DNA of 64,000 nt from Bin80 sp965220935 (GTDB taxonomy: Bacteria > Bacteroidota > Rhodothermia > Rhodothermales > Bin80), in contig OZ244857.1 in the NCBI GenBank assembly GCA_965220935.1, positions 744,001 through 808,000 of the forward strand, given 5' to 3'. This document shows positions 37,382 through 47,689 of this stretch, in pieces. A program made the translations under genes and the position numbers. Position 1 is the first letter of the stretch. Every line of letters starts with the position of its first letter. The notes under the pieces were generated by a model. The model was not told the DNA's origin, did no database searches, and worked only from the letters and a program-made list of their open reading frames with translations.

Positions 37382-38449
37382 TTATTGCAGACGAAAGCCG
37401 TATTTAAGTGGGTCTTGGGGATCAAGGCAAAATGTATGTTGGCCGGTAATAAATGCCCGCCCTTGAATTTCGGGAATCATTGCTTTGTGAGGACCATAAT
37501 CTGTTTCTTGAATCGCCCGGCCTATAAAGGAACTCCCAATAATGCTTTCTATTTGAATAGATTCCCCAAGCTTTATCTCTTTTTTTTCAACGAGTAGTGC
37601 TAGTCGGCCGCTCACTCCAGTTCCCGTGGGGCTTCGGTCAACTTCGCCATCCGCAAATACACAGACATGCCGACTATGGGCATGTGGAGAGTGCGCTGAA
37701 TCAATAAATATGACGCCGTATATAAACCCTAAGTCAGGTTCATACGGATGCACAATAGAGGTATGATTCATGATTGACTGTTTGATGATCATTCCTATGC
37801 GAACGAGTTCTGCATAGTGTGCTGGGGTTGCCTCTAAGCCAACATCTCTGGCTTGAACATACGCATAGTACGCACCTCCAAAGGCTAAGTCATACGGGAT
37901 TCGCCCAAGATCTGGAACCTCAACGTATTGATGTAATGCGTGAACATACGATGGCACATTGATGAACCGTACAGACTCAACATGACCATTGTCTATTTTG
38001 GCCCATGCGGTTGTCAGCCCCGCTGGTGTGTCAATAATGACACATGTTTCAGGTACTGATTTTGGAAAAGCACCAGTTTCTATTACGACTTTGGTGACCG
38101 CGATGATACCATGGCCGCACATTGTACTATACCCGTCATTATGCATAAATAGGACGCCAAAGTCAGCCTCTTGGCTCACAGGATCGGTGATGAGGCATCC
38201 ATACATATCTGTGTGTCCGCGCGGTTCCCACATCAAAGCCGTCCGCAATGAATCGTGAGTCTTCTCTAAATGTTTCCGCTTTGCAAGGATTGAGCGACCG
38301 CTCGGTTGAGGGAATCCAGAAAGTATAATTCGCAATGGTTCACCTTCGGTGTGAGCGTCAATACATTGAATTGTGTGCCCTTCGGGTGACCAGAGTTCAG
38401 CCAGCTTGGAATCAAGAGCCATTGGATTTAATTCGCTGTTGACTGTCAT
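37382..38449 (-). CDS. Trans-3-hydroxy-L-proline dehydratase (proline racemase family)
   Basis: 355 residues of the proline racemase fold: IDAHTEGEPLRIILSGFP, MCGHG containing the first active-site Cys111, GAYYAYVQA, and DRSPTGTGVSGR. The second catalytic position is Thr275, not Cys. Racemases and 4-hydroxyproline epimerases carry Cys there. A Cys/Thr pair is the mark of trans-L-3-hydroxyproline dehydratase, which yields delta1-pyrroline-2-carboxylate. The reductase for that product follows after 5 bases, so the two genes form a pathway from 3-hydroxyproline (found in collagen) to proline. Confidence 0.92.
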   Translation of the reverse strand: MTVNSELNPMALDSKLAELWSPEGHTIQCIDAHTEGEPLRIILSGFPQPSGRSILAKRKHLEKTHDSLRTALMWEPRGHTDMYGCLITDPVSQEADFGVLFMHNDGYSTMCGHGIIAVTKVVIETGAFPKSVPETCVIIDTPAGLTTAWAKIDNGHVESVRFINVPSYVHALHQYVEVPDLGRIPYDLAFGGAYYAYVQARDVGLEATPAHYAELVRIGMIIKQSIMNHTSIVHPYEPDLGFIYGVIFIDSAHSPHAHSRHVCVFADGEVDRSPTGTGVSGRLALLVEKKEIKLGESIQIESIIGSSFIGRAIQETDYGPHKAMIPEIQGRAFITGQHTFCLDPQDPLKYGFRLQ

Positions 38450-38513
38450 AGAATTCCATCATTCAACGCAATAAGATATCTATCATGTTGGGAATGAGAT
38501 GAGGCCAATCTAG

Positions 38514-41500
38514 TCACAGGCTATAAAGCATTTTTTTGATATATGCCGAGTAATCATCCTCCTGAAATAGCACATTCATATTCTCAATCTCGCTCTTGTC
38601 CATCTGCCAGAGCGGGCTAATCTCATTTGATGAAGTATTGGAGACGATAAAGGAATGAAGTGAAATATTTGGATCCCCAAGACGCTCTTCAATCTCTTTG
38701 ATCGTTTTAAAGAATTGAATCTTAGGATCATCAGGACTGAGATGGCGGACTCCTTTGGGGTCAACAAATAACACCTGCTGCTTTTCTTCAGAGACAACCC
38801 ACAAGATGAAGTCGGGGTAAAAATTCCCTGCTTCAAAGAAGCCTATTCCACGGCCATGACTCAGATTGCGGAGTAAATAAATCTCTCGATTCTTAAAGAA
38901 ATCGGGGTAATAACTATGAAATGACTGCAGATCTCGTACAAAAGTATACTCACTTTCATTGAGTGGGGCAGGCGTAATTTCAACGGCATCAGATCTCAGA
39001 CCGAGTAAAGGTCGAAACAGGTGATATTTGTACCAAATCGTTTCGATTCCCCGAAACTCTAAACGTTTAACTTCTCCACGACTAATGGCATCTTTGAGTT
39101 CTCCTAGTTTTTTAACAATGTCATCTTTAGAACGGTCTATTAGGATGCGATAGTACCCTTTCTCATCAGAAGATTCGCTTACACCCAAGAAGTTGGGGTC
39201 ATCATCTGTTAAGGTCTGATATTCTAAATGAGGGAGTTCCCATTCACGCTTACGGAAGGCGTAGTATCTTTTGACGTATTGTTTCAGGAGAGTGAGTGCG
39301 ATGTCTTCCCAAAGCCGTACCTTATCATACGAATCGCAGATCATTTCCTCTGAGGGTATCTGTAGGCGATACCAACTTGGATCATCAAGTAAATTTTTAA
39401 TGGTTAAAGGAGAAAGATTCAGATTATACCATCCCCGTTCTACGCGAAATCGTTCAATCTCAAAATATAGATGATCATAGTTTAGAAAGGCCAGATGTTG
39501 TGGATGAAGATAAGTTTGGTTGGGGACCGCATAAGAGTCTTCGCCAATGCTGATATTGGATTTCATCGCTTGAATCTTTGGGTACCAGTTAAGCCGGACA
39601 GGATTTTTCTTCAGGTACTCTGTGTCTGAGTCAGGGGGTGCAACAGTTGGAATAGGCCCTAACTTTCGAAATGCCATGCCAGAGTCGGTGGTCACACCAT
39701 TGATTTTGTTTTTTAACCGAATGGTCTTGAGCTTCTGTGTTCCAAGATTCGTGATCACTGGCAGGATAAATTCAATGCGATCTTCATTAAGAGGAAGCCC
39801 TTCCTCTGTGAGAAAATCTCTAAACTGTGCCATGTAGTCGGCATGGATCCCATATATTCCTAGTGTCTCCAGAACACCAATATCATCAGGACGACCAACT
39901 GTTTCAGGTAAATAGCCACTACGTTTGAGGCTCATGTTATGGCCCTTTAGCCTTACACCACGACCAAACAACTGAATGATTTGTGCACCTTCGCTTCTAC
40001 CGACGTTCATCAGCCCCATGGTTGAGACCCTCCAACAATTCCAGCCCTCGGTGAACTTTTTAGCGCCGATCAGAATATTAAGTTTTGAATGAGGTTGATT
40101 TAATTGATGAAAAAGGGATTCGGAGAAATTTAATTCCCCAGTCATAAGGCTTTCTGCTTTGCATATCTTGAGAAGTTTTGCATCATCGCCCACATTAATC
40201 ACGCCGAATGGATCGCTATCAGCGCCTACTTTTAGTGCAATTTCTCCAGATGCTCCTTTTATATCCTCAATATGAAGGGATCCACCGTTTGGCGCGTTAA
40301 AGATTTTCGCAAGCGTATCATCGTAGATGTCAGAGGGGGAGAGCGTGAGTGCATTGAGATAATTGAAGCGTTCAGAAAAAAGATTCTTACCATCGGAGGT
40401 AATGAGTCCCTTATTAAGTACACGGTCTATGCTCTGGATAGAGTTAGATCGTTCAGACACATAGCTGGCGAGAAATTTCAGAATTTGAACAATGTCAGAG
40501 GCATCTTTTTTTGCCAGAGTTGCAGTGACGCGGCCTCCGACAAAGATCCAAAGTGGATTTTCAATATTGAATGAGTGGAGCGCGTCTTGTTGCTGATGGT
40601 ACAGATGTTTTTGCTGAAAAAATGATAGAAGGGACGCCACTAAATACAAATCCAGATAGTCTTGTTGCACACTCTGATCTAAATTAAGAATTTGATAGTC
40701 CTTACCGTATCCATCGGCGTAAAAATAACGATATGAATAATCGTACAGGATGCTCTTCGCATATATATTCGTGAGTTCTGGATTGCCTTTAATAGCTTGA
40801 CCGAACGTTGCCGAGTACTCAAAGGAGAAACCATTTTCACATAATGAATTTCGATATCCCATCCAAGTTCCTCCTCTACCCGAACTAGCTCCACGATGCC
40901 CTTCATCAATGAAGACCAAGTTATTTCCCTCAAAGGCGTCAACGGCAATTGTTTTGTCTCCCATTTGATCGCGAAGTTTTGTGACTTCTAATATTTCAAC
41001 TGTCTGATCACTAAACAACGAGCCACTACTTCTCCGCTTATCAAACAATCGCGCACTAATTCCTGATGTATGAAATTCACTAAGATGCTGACGAGAGAGT
41101 CCCTCGTTGGGGGTTAACAGTAGGATATGGTTTAATTCATGACGTTTGTCACATCTAGTGAGATAACTAAGGTATTGAAGAAGATTGACATGCATTAGGA
41201 GTGTTTTTCCACTGCCAGTCGCCATCCAATACGAGAGCTTATTCAATTGTCGCCATGCTTGGTCATGTCCTGAAAAACTATCAATCTTATCAGAATTTCG
41301 TCTACCAAGATTATAGACTCTGATCCGCTCATTAAGGTTTTTTATTAAAGATGCAGGATCATCAAAGTATTGATCTAAATAGATTTCGCAAAATAGTAGC
41401 GCCAGATATTGGAAATATTTCCATACTACTGGTTTTTTACCCTGCCTCATTCGGGCATCATTAATTTGTCTAGTATGTTTGAAAATGTTTTGATCGTAGC

Positions 41501-41738
41501 CCAGTAAAAGGTTTTTTTTATGTTCACTGAGATAAGGGAGTCTGTCAAGCAAGTCATAGAAAAAGAAGTGAATATTGTTTTCGTTCACACCCTCCCTAGT
41601 TTTTTTTCGAAGGGTATAGGCTAATTGATCAAACGTCTCTGCTCCTAATTGATATAGGATCCATTGATGCAGAATCAGCTTTTCTGAAAAGAGTGCTTTA
41701 GGCTTTTTCTGGGATTTTCTTTTGTGATATGACATCAC
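38514..41738 (-). CDS. Type III-like restriction enzyme, helicase-nuclease (Res) subunit
   Basis: 1074 residues. The SF2 helicase motor has motif I ATGSGKT (173-179), motif II DEGH (278-281), motif III EYSATF, and later GWNCWRVSTMGLMNVGRSEG plus QLFGRGVRLKG (motif VI). The C-terminus holds a PD-(D/E)XK nuclease: PD at 975-976, then D993 and K995 in FVDPKG. This is the Res architecture of type III systems, which translocate or signal along DNA and cut. It overlaps the Mod gene by 4 bases (ATGA), so both subunits are made together. All key motifs are intact. Confidence 0.93.
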   Translation of the reverse strand: MMSYHKRKSQKKPKALFSEKLILHQWILYQLGAETFDQLAYTLRKKTREGVNENNIHFFFYDLLDRLPYLSEHKKNLLLGYDQNIFKHTRQINDARMRQGKKPVVWKYFQYLALLFCEIYLDQYFDDPASLIKNLNERIRVYNLGRRNSDKIDSFSGHDQAWRQLNKLSYWMATGSGKTLLMHVNLLQYLSYLTRCDKRHELNHILLLTPNEGLSRQHLSEFHTSGISARLFDKRRSSGSLFSDQTVEILEVTKLRDQMGDKTIAVDAFEGNNLVFIDEGHRGASSGRGGTWMGYRNSLCENGFSFEYSATFGQAIKGNPELTNIYAKSILYDYSYRYFYADGYGKDYQILNLDQSVQQDYLDLYLVASLLSFFQQKHLYHQQQDALHSFNIENPLWIFVGGRVTATLAKKDASDIVQILKFLASYVSERSNSIQSIDRVLNKGLITSDGKNLFSERFNYLNALTLSPSDIYDDTLAKIFNAPNGGSLHIEDIKGASGEIALKVGADSDPFGVINVGDDAKLLKICKAESLMTGELNFSESLFHQLNQPHSKLNILIGAKKFTEGWNCWRVSTMGLMNVGRSEGAQIIQLFGRGVRLKGHNMSLKRSGYLPETVGRPDDIGVLETLGIYGIHADYMAQFRDFLTEEGLPLNEDRIEFILPVITNLGTQKLKTIRLKNKINGVTTDSGMAFRKLGPIPTVAPPDSDTEYLKKNPVRLNWYPKIQAMKSNISIGEDSYAVPNQTYLHPQHLAFLNYDHLYFEIERFRVERGWYNLNLSPLTIKNLLDDPSWYRLQIPSEEMICDSYDKVRLWEDIALTLLKQYVKRYYAFRKREWELPHLEYQTLTDDDPNFLGVSESSDEKGYYRILIDRSKDDIVKKLGELKDAISRGEVKRLEFRGIETIWYKYHLFRPLLGLRSDAVEITPAPLNESEYTFVRDLQSFHSYYPDFFKNREIYLLRNLSHGRGIGFFEAGNFYPDFILWVVSEEKQQVLFVDPKGVRHLSPDDPKIQFFKTIKEIEERLGDPNISLHSFIVSNTSSNEISPLWQMDKSEIENMNVLFQEDDYSAYIKKMLYSL

Positions 41739-44700
41739 ATGCCCGCCCCGTTAAACATTAGATGATGAAAATCCTCTTCAATGAGTTTAACGGACCAGTG
41801 ATCAGTGGATTCTTTCAGATCTTCAAGGTTGGTTCCACCGTTAACCCAAATGACATCAATTTCACGTTCATTTTTTGGGAGATAGTGGCTGATAAACCAC
41901 CGATCAAGAACAAGATTGGCCTGTTCTAAATCACCGCTAAGTTTTCGCCAAATAATGAGCGCTTTACGCCCGTCAGGCATAGTTCCATAAACACTACGAA
42001 GCCAGAAGAACCCTTCGTCATCTTCTTTTATATCTCCATCTAAGCGGAGTCGTCCCTCGTCGTCTCGCAGAAAAAGGGCCTTGAAAATTTTGGGTCTATC
42101 AATTTGGTTGACAGACAGGCCGATCAACCAGTTAAAGGTTTCCAAAAGATCAACGTTGATCTCGCGGCTTTCATCTGAGCCTGCAATTTTGACTTTGAGC
42201 TTGTAGGCTTGAGGGTCCGCAAAGTTGTGAATATTGAGAAGGGATTGACTTCCGCGGGTTTCAACATCAAGCATATATTGAAGTGTGTACTGTTCGCGTA
42301 GTCCATCAGAGTGTATGGGATCTGTGAGGGCAAGTTGTTGCTGATGTGTTTTGTTGATTTCTAAGTTATTAAGTGTGTCTTCGTAAGACTCAAGGCGTAT
42401 GACTTTGAAGATTCGGGGACTACGTTTGATTTCTTCAGGGCTCGCATAGCGTGCGGGTTTGCCATCTTTCCATTCCGGGGTGAATGTTACCTTTTTAAGG
42501 CGGGGAAGAAGAACTGTGTCAAAATAATCCCCCATTTCAACCAATATGAATTTCCGCCTTCCACCATCTTCTCGGTTGAGATTGATAACAGCATGTCCCG
42601 TAGTACCAGACCCAGCGAAGTAATCAAGAATTTGGCCATTGAGACAATCACCTAATGTTACGAACAAGACATCTTTGGTGGCACCTAAGGCTTTTGGAAA
42701 GACAAATGTTGATTCGCCAAATAACTTGTGTAAGAGTTTTGTACCGTGAGACGCTGCATCATACTTGCTACTTATCCAAACCGACTTTGGACGCGTTCCA
42801 TCTTTAACACGATCTTTGATCAATACTTTCCATGTCCCAGATGAACGCTGTTCAATCTTAATATCACCCCCCAAAACATGCTTCAAAAAAGACGGAGATG
42901 TTTTACGCCATACACGCTGTTTACCATTAGTATCCAGAGGCAAAATTTCCACAGCATCAGGAATCCAGTCAAGATGAATTTCACCTGATGTAGGTACGAA
43001 GTATATTGGATAGAACGAGTTTGGACGTTCATCGGGTGTGGAAAATCCGCCTGTGCGTAAGAAGTCACGCCACTTGTACGATCCAATATCGTCAACTTCA
43101 GTATACGTTCTGTTGGCTTTTTCTGAGAGCGGGAGAAAGCGAATTTGAGCCGTTGTTCCAGATAAGCCATAGAAATGATAATACTCGTGGCAAGTCGCCA
43201 GAAATCGGTCATTTGTTCTTCCAGATGGCTTGGTTTCTACGATCAAGGTTCCAAGACAAGCATCATTCCCAAATGTGGATTCGAGAAGTTGTGAAAGATT
43301 GTTGTTCTCTAAATCATCAATCGCCGCACTCAATACTGATTCCTCAGATAACAGGTTTTTGGACAGTTCTAAACCTTGGTGAATGAGTGCCATCCATGTA
43401 GAGTGACGATACTCATTCTTATAGAGCAGTGATGCTTCAGAGGTATTGAATGGTGGGTCAATGTAGATACACTTAACCTGTTGTTTGTAGGAAGCTAACA
43501 TTAATGATAGCGCCTGAAAATTTTCACTGTGAAAAAGCACGGCATCAGTAACCTGATCAATATCACGAATTGATTCAAGCACATTGAATTTAAAATCAAG
43601 ACTGAAGTGCTGGGTGTCAATCATGAGTGTTGGATACGTCTCCAGAAATTCAGGTGTGACCTGCTTGCTGTAACCGGGAGTGACTAAGTCTCCATTTATT
43701 TGGTCAATAGCACAGAGTTTGACCCACTCTTCGCACTGTGCTTTATTCTCAACAATCTCTGGATAAAATTCTTTCGGAATGGATCCAACTGCGATACAAT
43801 AATTGGTTTCAGTGACAAATTTTTTCTTGAGCCAGAGCTTTTTTTGAAAGTTCTCCAGTTGTGCAAGAAATGTAATGATCTTTTGTCCAATCGTTCGGAT
43901 ACCCTTGGCTTTTGAGAAAAATTGTTCAACTCTCGTGACATGTTGATTGCACAGATCGTCAAGATGCATGACTTCGTTCTTGATATAAAAATCCAATTCT
44001 TGATTGAGGAAAGCCGCCAAATCTTTATGGATAAAGAAGTCAAATGTATTACGAGATGTATAGCGTCTAAGGTGGGATTCCAATCTATTGTAGTTGGCTA
44101 AATCACCATTTTTGATGACATGGGGTTTTTCCAATTCCTCAATCCAATGGGTAAAGTCTTCATTCGTTATGGACATAATTCTTTGGCATGTGTGAAGAAT
44201 TGAATCTGGTTGATTTGGAGGTTTTTTCTTACCGCTCTGCTGGCTTTCAGGCCAATCATTGAGAGTTGCTCGTCGGTGCTCAAAACGGATAATCAGTTCC
44301 TTACCATCCTCTCCATCTTCAATATCAATGAAATTTTCATTTGAAATCAGAATAAAGATTCGTTCGCTTCCATTGGGGGTTTTATTATTGTTATGTTCGC
44401 TTTCAGTCGCATCTGAGAGCCTAAAGTGCACGCGCATTGGGTTACCCTCATCATCAGGCTTCAAGCGAAAGCAATAGTCGCGCAAATACTCGCTAGATTT
44501 AATATAATATTGGTCTTTATTTGCCCAGTGAAGTGCAATCTCTTCTCCTTGATAGGGAATTGCATAGGTGTCCGATTTATAGACGCGCTTTGCGACAAAG
44601 TCGCCATCACTATAGTACCTTTTAAAGAATTTGTACAAGTGATCGTAAACGTCACGCTCTATTTTATCAACCTGCTCTAATGTGTTGATACGTTCACGTA

Positions 44701-44974
44701 ATCTATCAATGTTTCTTGAAGATTTTTCCCTCACCCTCAATTCCTGTCTAAGTAATTCTACTTCTGAGATTCTCGCCTCAAAGGCTAACTGGTCCTGAGT
44801 CCGATATTCCTGTAGAGTTTCTTGAACGATCTTCGGGAGACCATTCGTTAGGAAATTGGATATTTCGGCACGTTTAGCATGCATTATTCGATATAGGCCG
44901 AAGTCCAGAGCAGGTTGATTGAGTTGGAACAGTTCCTCAAGCAGTGCAATAAGTTTTTTAAAATTCGGACTCAT
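41735..44974 (-). CDS. Type III-like DNA adenine methyltransferase (Mod)
   Basis: 1079 residues, much longer than classical Mod proteins (about 600-700). The N-terminal 450 residues begin LDFGLYRIMHAKRAEISNFL and include a coiled coil (about 60-110). The beta-class methyltransferase core follows: catalytic motif IV DPPFNT near residue 505 (IYIDPPFNTSEASLLYKNEY), then target-recognition sequence, and SAM-binding motif I DYFAGSGTTGHAV near 785. Order IV before I fits type III Mods, which make N6-methyladenine on one strand. It is the first gene of the RM operon, with 425 bases free upstream before tRNA-Thr. Recognition site unknown. Confidence 0.93.
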   Translation of the reverse strand: MSPNFKKLIALLEELFQLNQPALDFGLYRIMHAKRAEISNFLTNGLPKIVQETLQEYRTQDQLAFEARISEVELLRQELRVREKSSRNIDRLRERINTLEQVDKIERDVYDHLYKFFKRYYSDGDFVAKRVYKSDTYAIPYQGEEIALHWANKDQYYIKSSEYLRDYCFRLKPDDEGNPMRVHFRLSDATESEHNNNKTPNGSERIFILISNENFIDIEDGEDGKELIIRFEHRRATLNDWPESQQSGKKKPPNQPDSILHTCQRIMSITNEDFTHWIEELEKPHVIKNGDLANYNRLESHLRRYTSRNTFDFFIHKDLAAFLNQELDFYIKNEVMHLDDLCNQHVTRVEQFFSKAKGIRTIGQKIITFLAQLENFQKKLWLKKKFVTETNYCIAVGSIPKEFYPEIVENKAQCEEWVKLCAIDQINGDLVTPGYSKQVTPEFLETYPTLMIDTQHFSLDFKFNVLESIRDIDQVTDAVLFHSENFQALSLMLASYKQQVKCIYIDPPFNTSEASLLYKNEYRHSTWMALIHQGLELSKNLLSEESVLSAAIDDLENNNLSQLLESTFGNDACLGTLIVETKPSGRTNDRFLATCHEYYHFYGLSGTTAQIRFLPLSEKANRTYTEVDDIGSYKWRDFLRTGGFSTPDERPNSFYPIYFVPTSGEIHLDWIPDAVEILPLDTNGKQRVWRKTSPSFLKHVLGGDIKIEQRSSGTWKVLIKDRVKDGTRPKSVWISSKYDAASHGTKLLHKLFGESTFVFPKALGATKDVLFVTLGDCLNGQILDYFAGSGTTGHAVINLNREDGGRRKFILVEMGDYFDTVLLPRLKKVTFTPEWKDGKPARYASPEEIKRSPRIFKVIRLESYEDTLNNLEINKTHQQQLALTDPIHSDGLREQYTLQYMLDVETRGSQSLLNIHNFADPQAYKLKVKIAGSDESREINVDLLETFNWLIGLSVNQIDRPKIFKALFLRDDEGRLRLDGDIKEDDEGFFWLRSVYGTMPDGRKALIIWRKLSGDLEQANLVLDRWFISHYLPKNEREIDVIWVNGGTNLEDLKESTDHWSVKLIEEDFHHLMFNGAGM

Positions 44975-45400
44975 TCAAGTAAGAAAAAATTATAATCTGA
45001 TCATGGTTGTGTAATTGCAGATCTAATCCATTGATCGTCTCATATCGTGGAATACGTCTCCCAAATTAACGATTATTTCTACAAGATCTAACGATCTATC
45101 CAGATAAATATAATTTAGTAGATCCTGAAAAGGAAAATAATCACAACTGCACCTACATAAAATACAGTTCTGTTGTTTTATGATGATGATACCACTTGAA
45201 TTACATCAATTTTTATCTACTAAAGACGATGTCTTTGGATATGCCTTGATCTTCAAATCCATCAATGTAACTGGGATTCTCTGTTCCCAACAATCTGAGA
45301 AAATTGACACCACTTATCAAATGCGCCGTACAACCCCGTACTTTTGTGAGGAGAGTAGTCACGCAATCATCCGAAAATTGTGAGAAGCAAATGTAGAAAG
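44975..45400. other. Intergenic region between the RM operon and tRNA-Thr
   Basis: About 425 bases. It should contain the mod promoter. A 67-codon plus-strand frame (45180-45383) lacks any recognisable motif and is probably chance or debris. I see no direct repeat of the tRNA end here. Confidence 0.3.
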
Positions 45401-45472
45401 AGCCAACGGCCGGACTTGAACCGGCGGCCTGCTCATTACGAGTGAGCTGCTCTACCACTGAGCTACGTTGGC
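45401..45472 (-). tRNA. tRNA-Thr (anticodon CGU)
   Basis: The minus strand folds into a complete cloverleaf: acceptor GCCAACG/CGTTGGC, D stem GCTC/GAGC with loop AGTGGTA, anticodon stem GCTCA/TGAGC with loop CTCGTAA (anticodon CGT), a 5-base variable region, and T stem GCCGG/CCGGC with loop TTCAAGT. Discriminator is T. The 3' CCA is not encoded. It reads ACG codons. Confidence 0.96.
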
Positions 45473-45718
45473 CAATGATGACTTTCACGCACAATGATTA
45501 TTGTAGTTTCTCAAAAAATGCATTTGAGATATAAAACCCTGTGATTGTCATATAGAATCTCTGAAATGATTCAGTGCATGATTCGTTTTACAGAGACGTG
45601 AGAGAAACCCATCCAAAGAGATTCTGAAATCATTATTGGATTTGATCCATCATCATAGATTGGTTTGAATATATTGGCGAGTGTTATCTTTGGTGATTAA
45701 CTTCATCCAGTATTATTA

Positions 45719-47224
45719 ATGAGTTTTTCAACGAATGATCAATTTGAGGAACTTCTCAAGATTGTCAGAATCGTGAGTGATCTCAGAGCAGCGGCCTCAC
45801 TATTAGAATGGGATCAAGAAACATATATGCCCGAAGGTGGTACGGAAGCCAGATCTCGCCAAGTGTCTACACTTTATTCAACCGCTCACGACATCTTTAT
45901 CCGAGATCGTACTGGCGAGTTACTTGAGCAGTTACATGAAATCAATGGCAATCCGATGGGATTTCAGGGGAGCCTAATTCGAGTTACCCAGCAAGATTAT
46001 TCACGCGCCTGCAAATTATCTCCAAAGCTGGTTGGGAAAATAGCTGCAACGATATCTAGGGCAAAGTCTGCGTGGGTGAAGGCACGAAGCGAGAATGATT
46101 TTGGTGCATTCTCTGACCATCTTCAAAGCGTTGTAGATCTTAGTATTCAGAAAGCCGAATCAATTGGCTTTTCAGATCATCGGTATGATGCGTTATTAGA
46201 TGAGTACGAACCAGGAGCCACCTCCGCACAGATCAATAGTGTTTTTGATGAATTGCGCCGTTCACTTATTCCAATAGTTCAGTCTATAGCACAAGATTCA
46301 GTGCCAGAATATAACTTCATGAATGATGGCTATGATGGAGATATTCAATGGGATCTTGGAATGGAAATTTTGCAGGATGTGGGATTTGACTTTCAACGGG
46401 GGCGGCTAGACATATCCGCTCATCCTTTCAGTACATCCTTTTCAATCAATGATGTTCGCTTGACGACGCGTATTCATGAACGAAATTTAGTGTCGGGGCT
46501 TTTTAGTTCTCTGCATGAAGCGGGCCACGGAATGTATGAGCAGGGAATTAGCCCAGATCTTGATGGTACATTTCTATCTCAGGGAACTTCACTGGGCATA
46601 CATGAATCACAATCTCGACTATGGGAAAATCAGGTTGGAAGGAGTCTTCCATTTTGGGAATATTACTATCCTAATTTCCAACAACGGTTTGAGAATCAAC
46701 TTGGGAATATTCCACTGAAAACGTTTTATAAGGCCATCAATCGGGTGAACCCGACTCCAGTCCGCGTTGATGCAGACGAAGTAACCTATAATTTGCACAT
46801 CATGCTACGATATGAAATTGAGATGATGTTGATAGAGGGCGAATTACCATTAAATGAATTACCCAGCCTATGGGTTGATAAGATGCGTGACTATTTGGGA
46901 ATAGAGCCAAAAAGCGACACTGAGGGGGTTTTGCAAGATATACACTGGGCCATAGGAGCAATTGGATATTTTCCAACTTACGCACTTGGAAATCTGATTT
47001 CTGCACAGATTTTCTCCTGCGCTCGGGATGCGATGATTGGATTAGATGATCAAATTAGGATGGGAAATTTTACCCCACTCAGGCAATGGCTTCAAACAAA
47101 TATTTATAATTGGGGGCGCAAATTATCGGCCGCGGAGATTATTGATCGGTTAACAAATGAAAAAATGAGTGCAGAACCCTGGCTTAGGTACATTCGTGAG
47201 AAGTATAGTGCTATCTATCCATAG
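45719..47224 (+). CDS. M32-family metallocarboxypeptidase (Taq type)
   Basis: 501 residues, normal for M32. The zinc site is HEAGH (266-270) in LFSSLHEAGHGMYEQGI, with the third ligand Glu296 in GIHESQSRLWEN. Other family blocks: AAASLLEWDQETYMPEGG near the N-terminus, DEYEPGATS, INRVNPTPVRVDADEVTYNL and the C-terminal WAIGAIGYFPTYALGNL. It removes amino acids from peptide C-termini in the cytoplasm, feeding peptide use. It stands alone, after tRNA-Thr and before the insertion-sequence remnants. Confidence 0.96.
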   Translation: MSFSTNDQFEELLKIVRIVSDLRAAASLLEWDQETYMPEGGTEARSRQVSTLYSTAHDIFIRDRTGELLEQLHEINGNPMGFQGSLIRVTQQDYSRACKLSPKLVGKIAATISRAKSAWVKARSENDFGAFSDHLQSVVDLSIQKAESIGFSDHRYDALLDEYEPGATSAQINSVFDELRRSLIPIVQSIAQDSVPEYNFMNDGYDGDIQWDLGMEILQDVGFDFQRGRLDISAHPFSTSFSINDVRLTTRIHERNLVSGLFSSLHEAGHGMYEQGISPDLDGTFLSQGTSLGIHESQSRLWENQVGRSLPFWEYYYPNFQQRFENQLGNIPLKTFYKAINRVNPTPVRVDADEVTYNLHIMLRYEIEMMLIEGELPLNELPSLWVDKMRDYLGIEPKSDTEGVLQDIHWAIGAIGYFPTYALGNLISAQIFSCARDAMIGLDDQIRMGNFTPLRQWLQTNIYNWGRKLSAAEIIDRLTNEKMSAEPWLRYIREKYSAIYP

Positions 47225-47355
47225 AATTTTGTCAGATTAGCATTTGAAAATTAACACGATTGAGTCTTGTGAATGGCGTTGTGAGTGCAATAAGCTAAGA
47301 AAAGCGATGAAAGTGTTTTTGATGAGTCATGTATCACTAAATCTCAGGCATGGAA

Positions 47356-47625
47356 CTAACGGGTGATCAGTGTTGGGGCAAGTGCGAGTAGACTGAGTAA
47401 GAGATTAGCCGTAATGCGGCCAAGTAAATGTCGCTTCTTAACCCGATCAACTCTGCGCAATACGCCAGCAATCTCTGCACCAGTTTTATACCCCTCGTTG
47501 AACTTGCCCTTACCGCAATTGAGCAATACCAACGCGTTGATCACCTTCTGTGAACGATGCGATCCCTTTTGGGTGATAGCATCTAACTCCGCAAGCTCAT
47601 CGGCCTGTATTGTACAACGTTTCAT
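47356..47625 (-). pseudogene. Fragment of an IS630-family transposase
   Basis: From the ATG at 47625 the frame reads MKRCTIQADELAELDAITQK, then SQKVINALVLLNCGKG and EIAGVLRRVDRVKKR. This is the N-terminal helix-turn-helix region of IS630-type transposases. The DDE catalytic part is missing: the frame ends about 24 residues later in unrelated sequence. It is therefore a truncated remnant. It abuts the downstream end of the decayed tnpB. Confidence 0.65.
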
Positions 47626-47689
47626 GTCAGTATCAGATAGTTTTTGTGAGACATACAAACAATTACGACATATCAAATATGACGTGACA

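Noticed and set aside
38450..38513. Possible second attachment site for an RM island integrated at tRNA-Thr
   Set aside because: No copy of the tRNA 3' end is seen at the left edge of the RM operon and no integrase is present.
45180..45383. A 67-codon plus-strand ORF beside tRNA-Thr
   Set aside because: No motif, hydrophobic segment or context to support it; could not be tied to an integrase relic.
45550..45630. Inverted arms AGAATCTCT and AGAGATTCT about 60 bases apart before the M32 gene
   Set aside because: Nine-base arms with a long loop are expected by chance in AT-rich DNA; no functional context.
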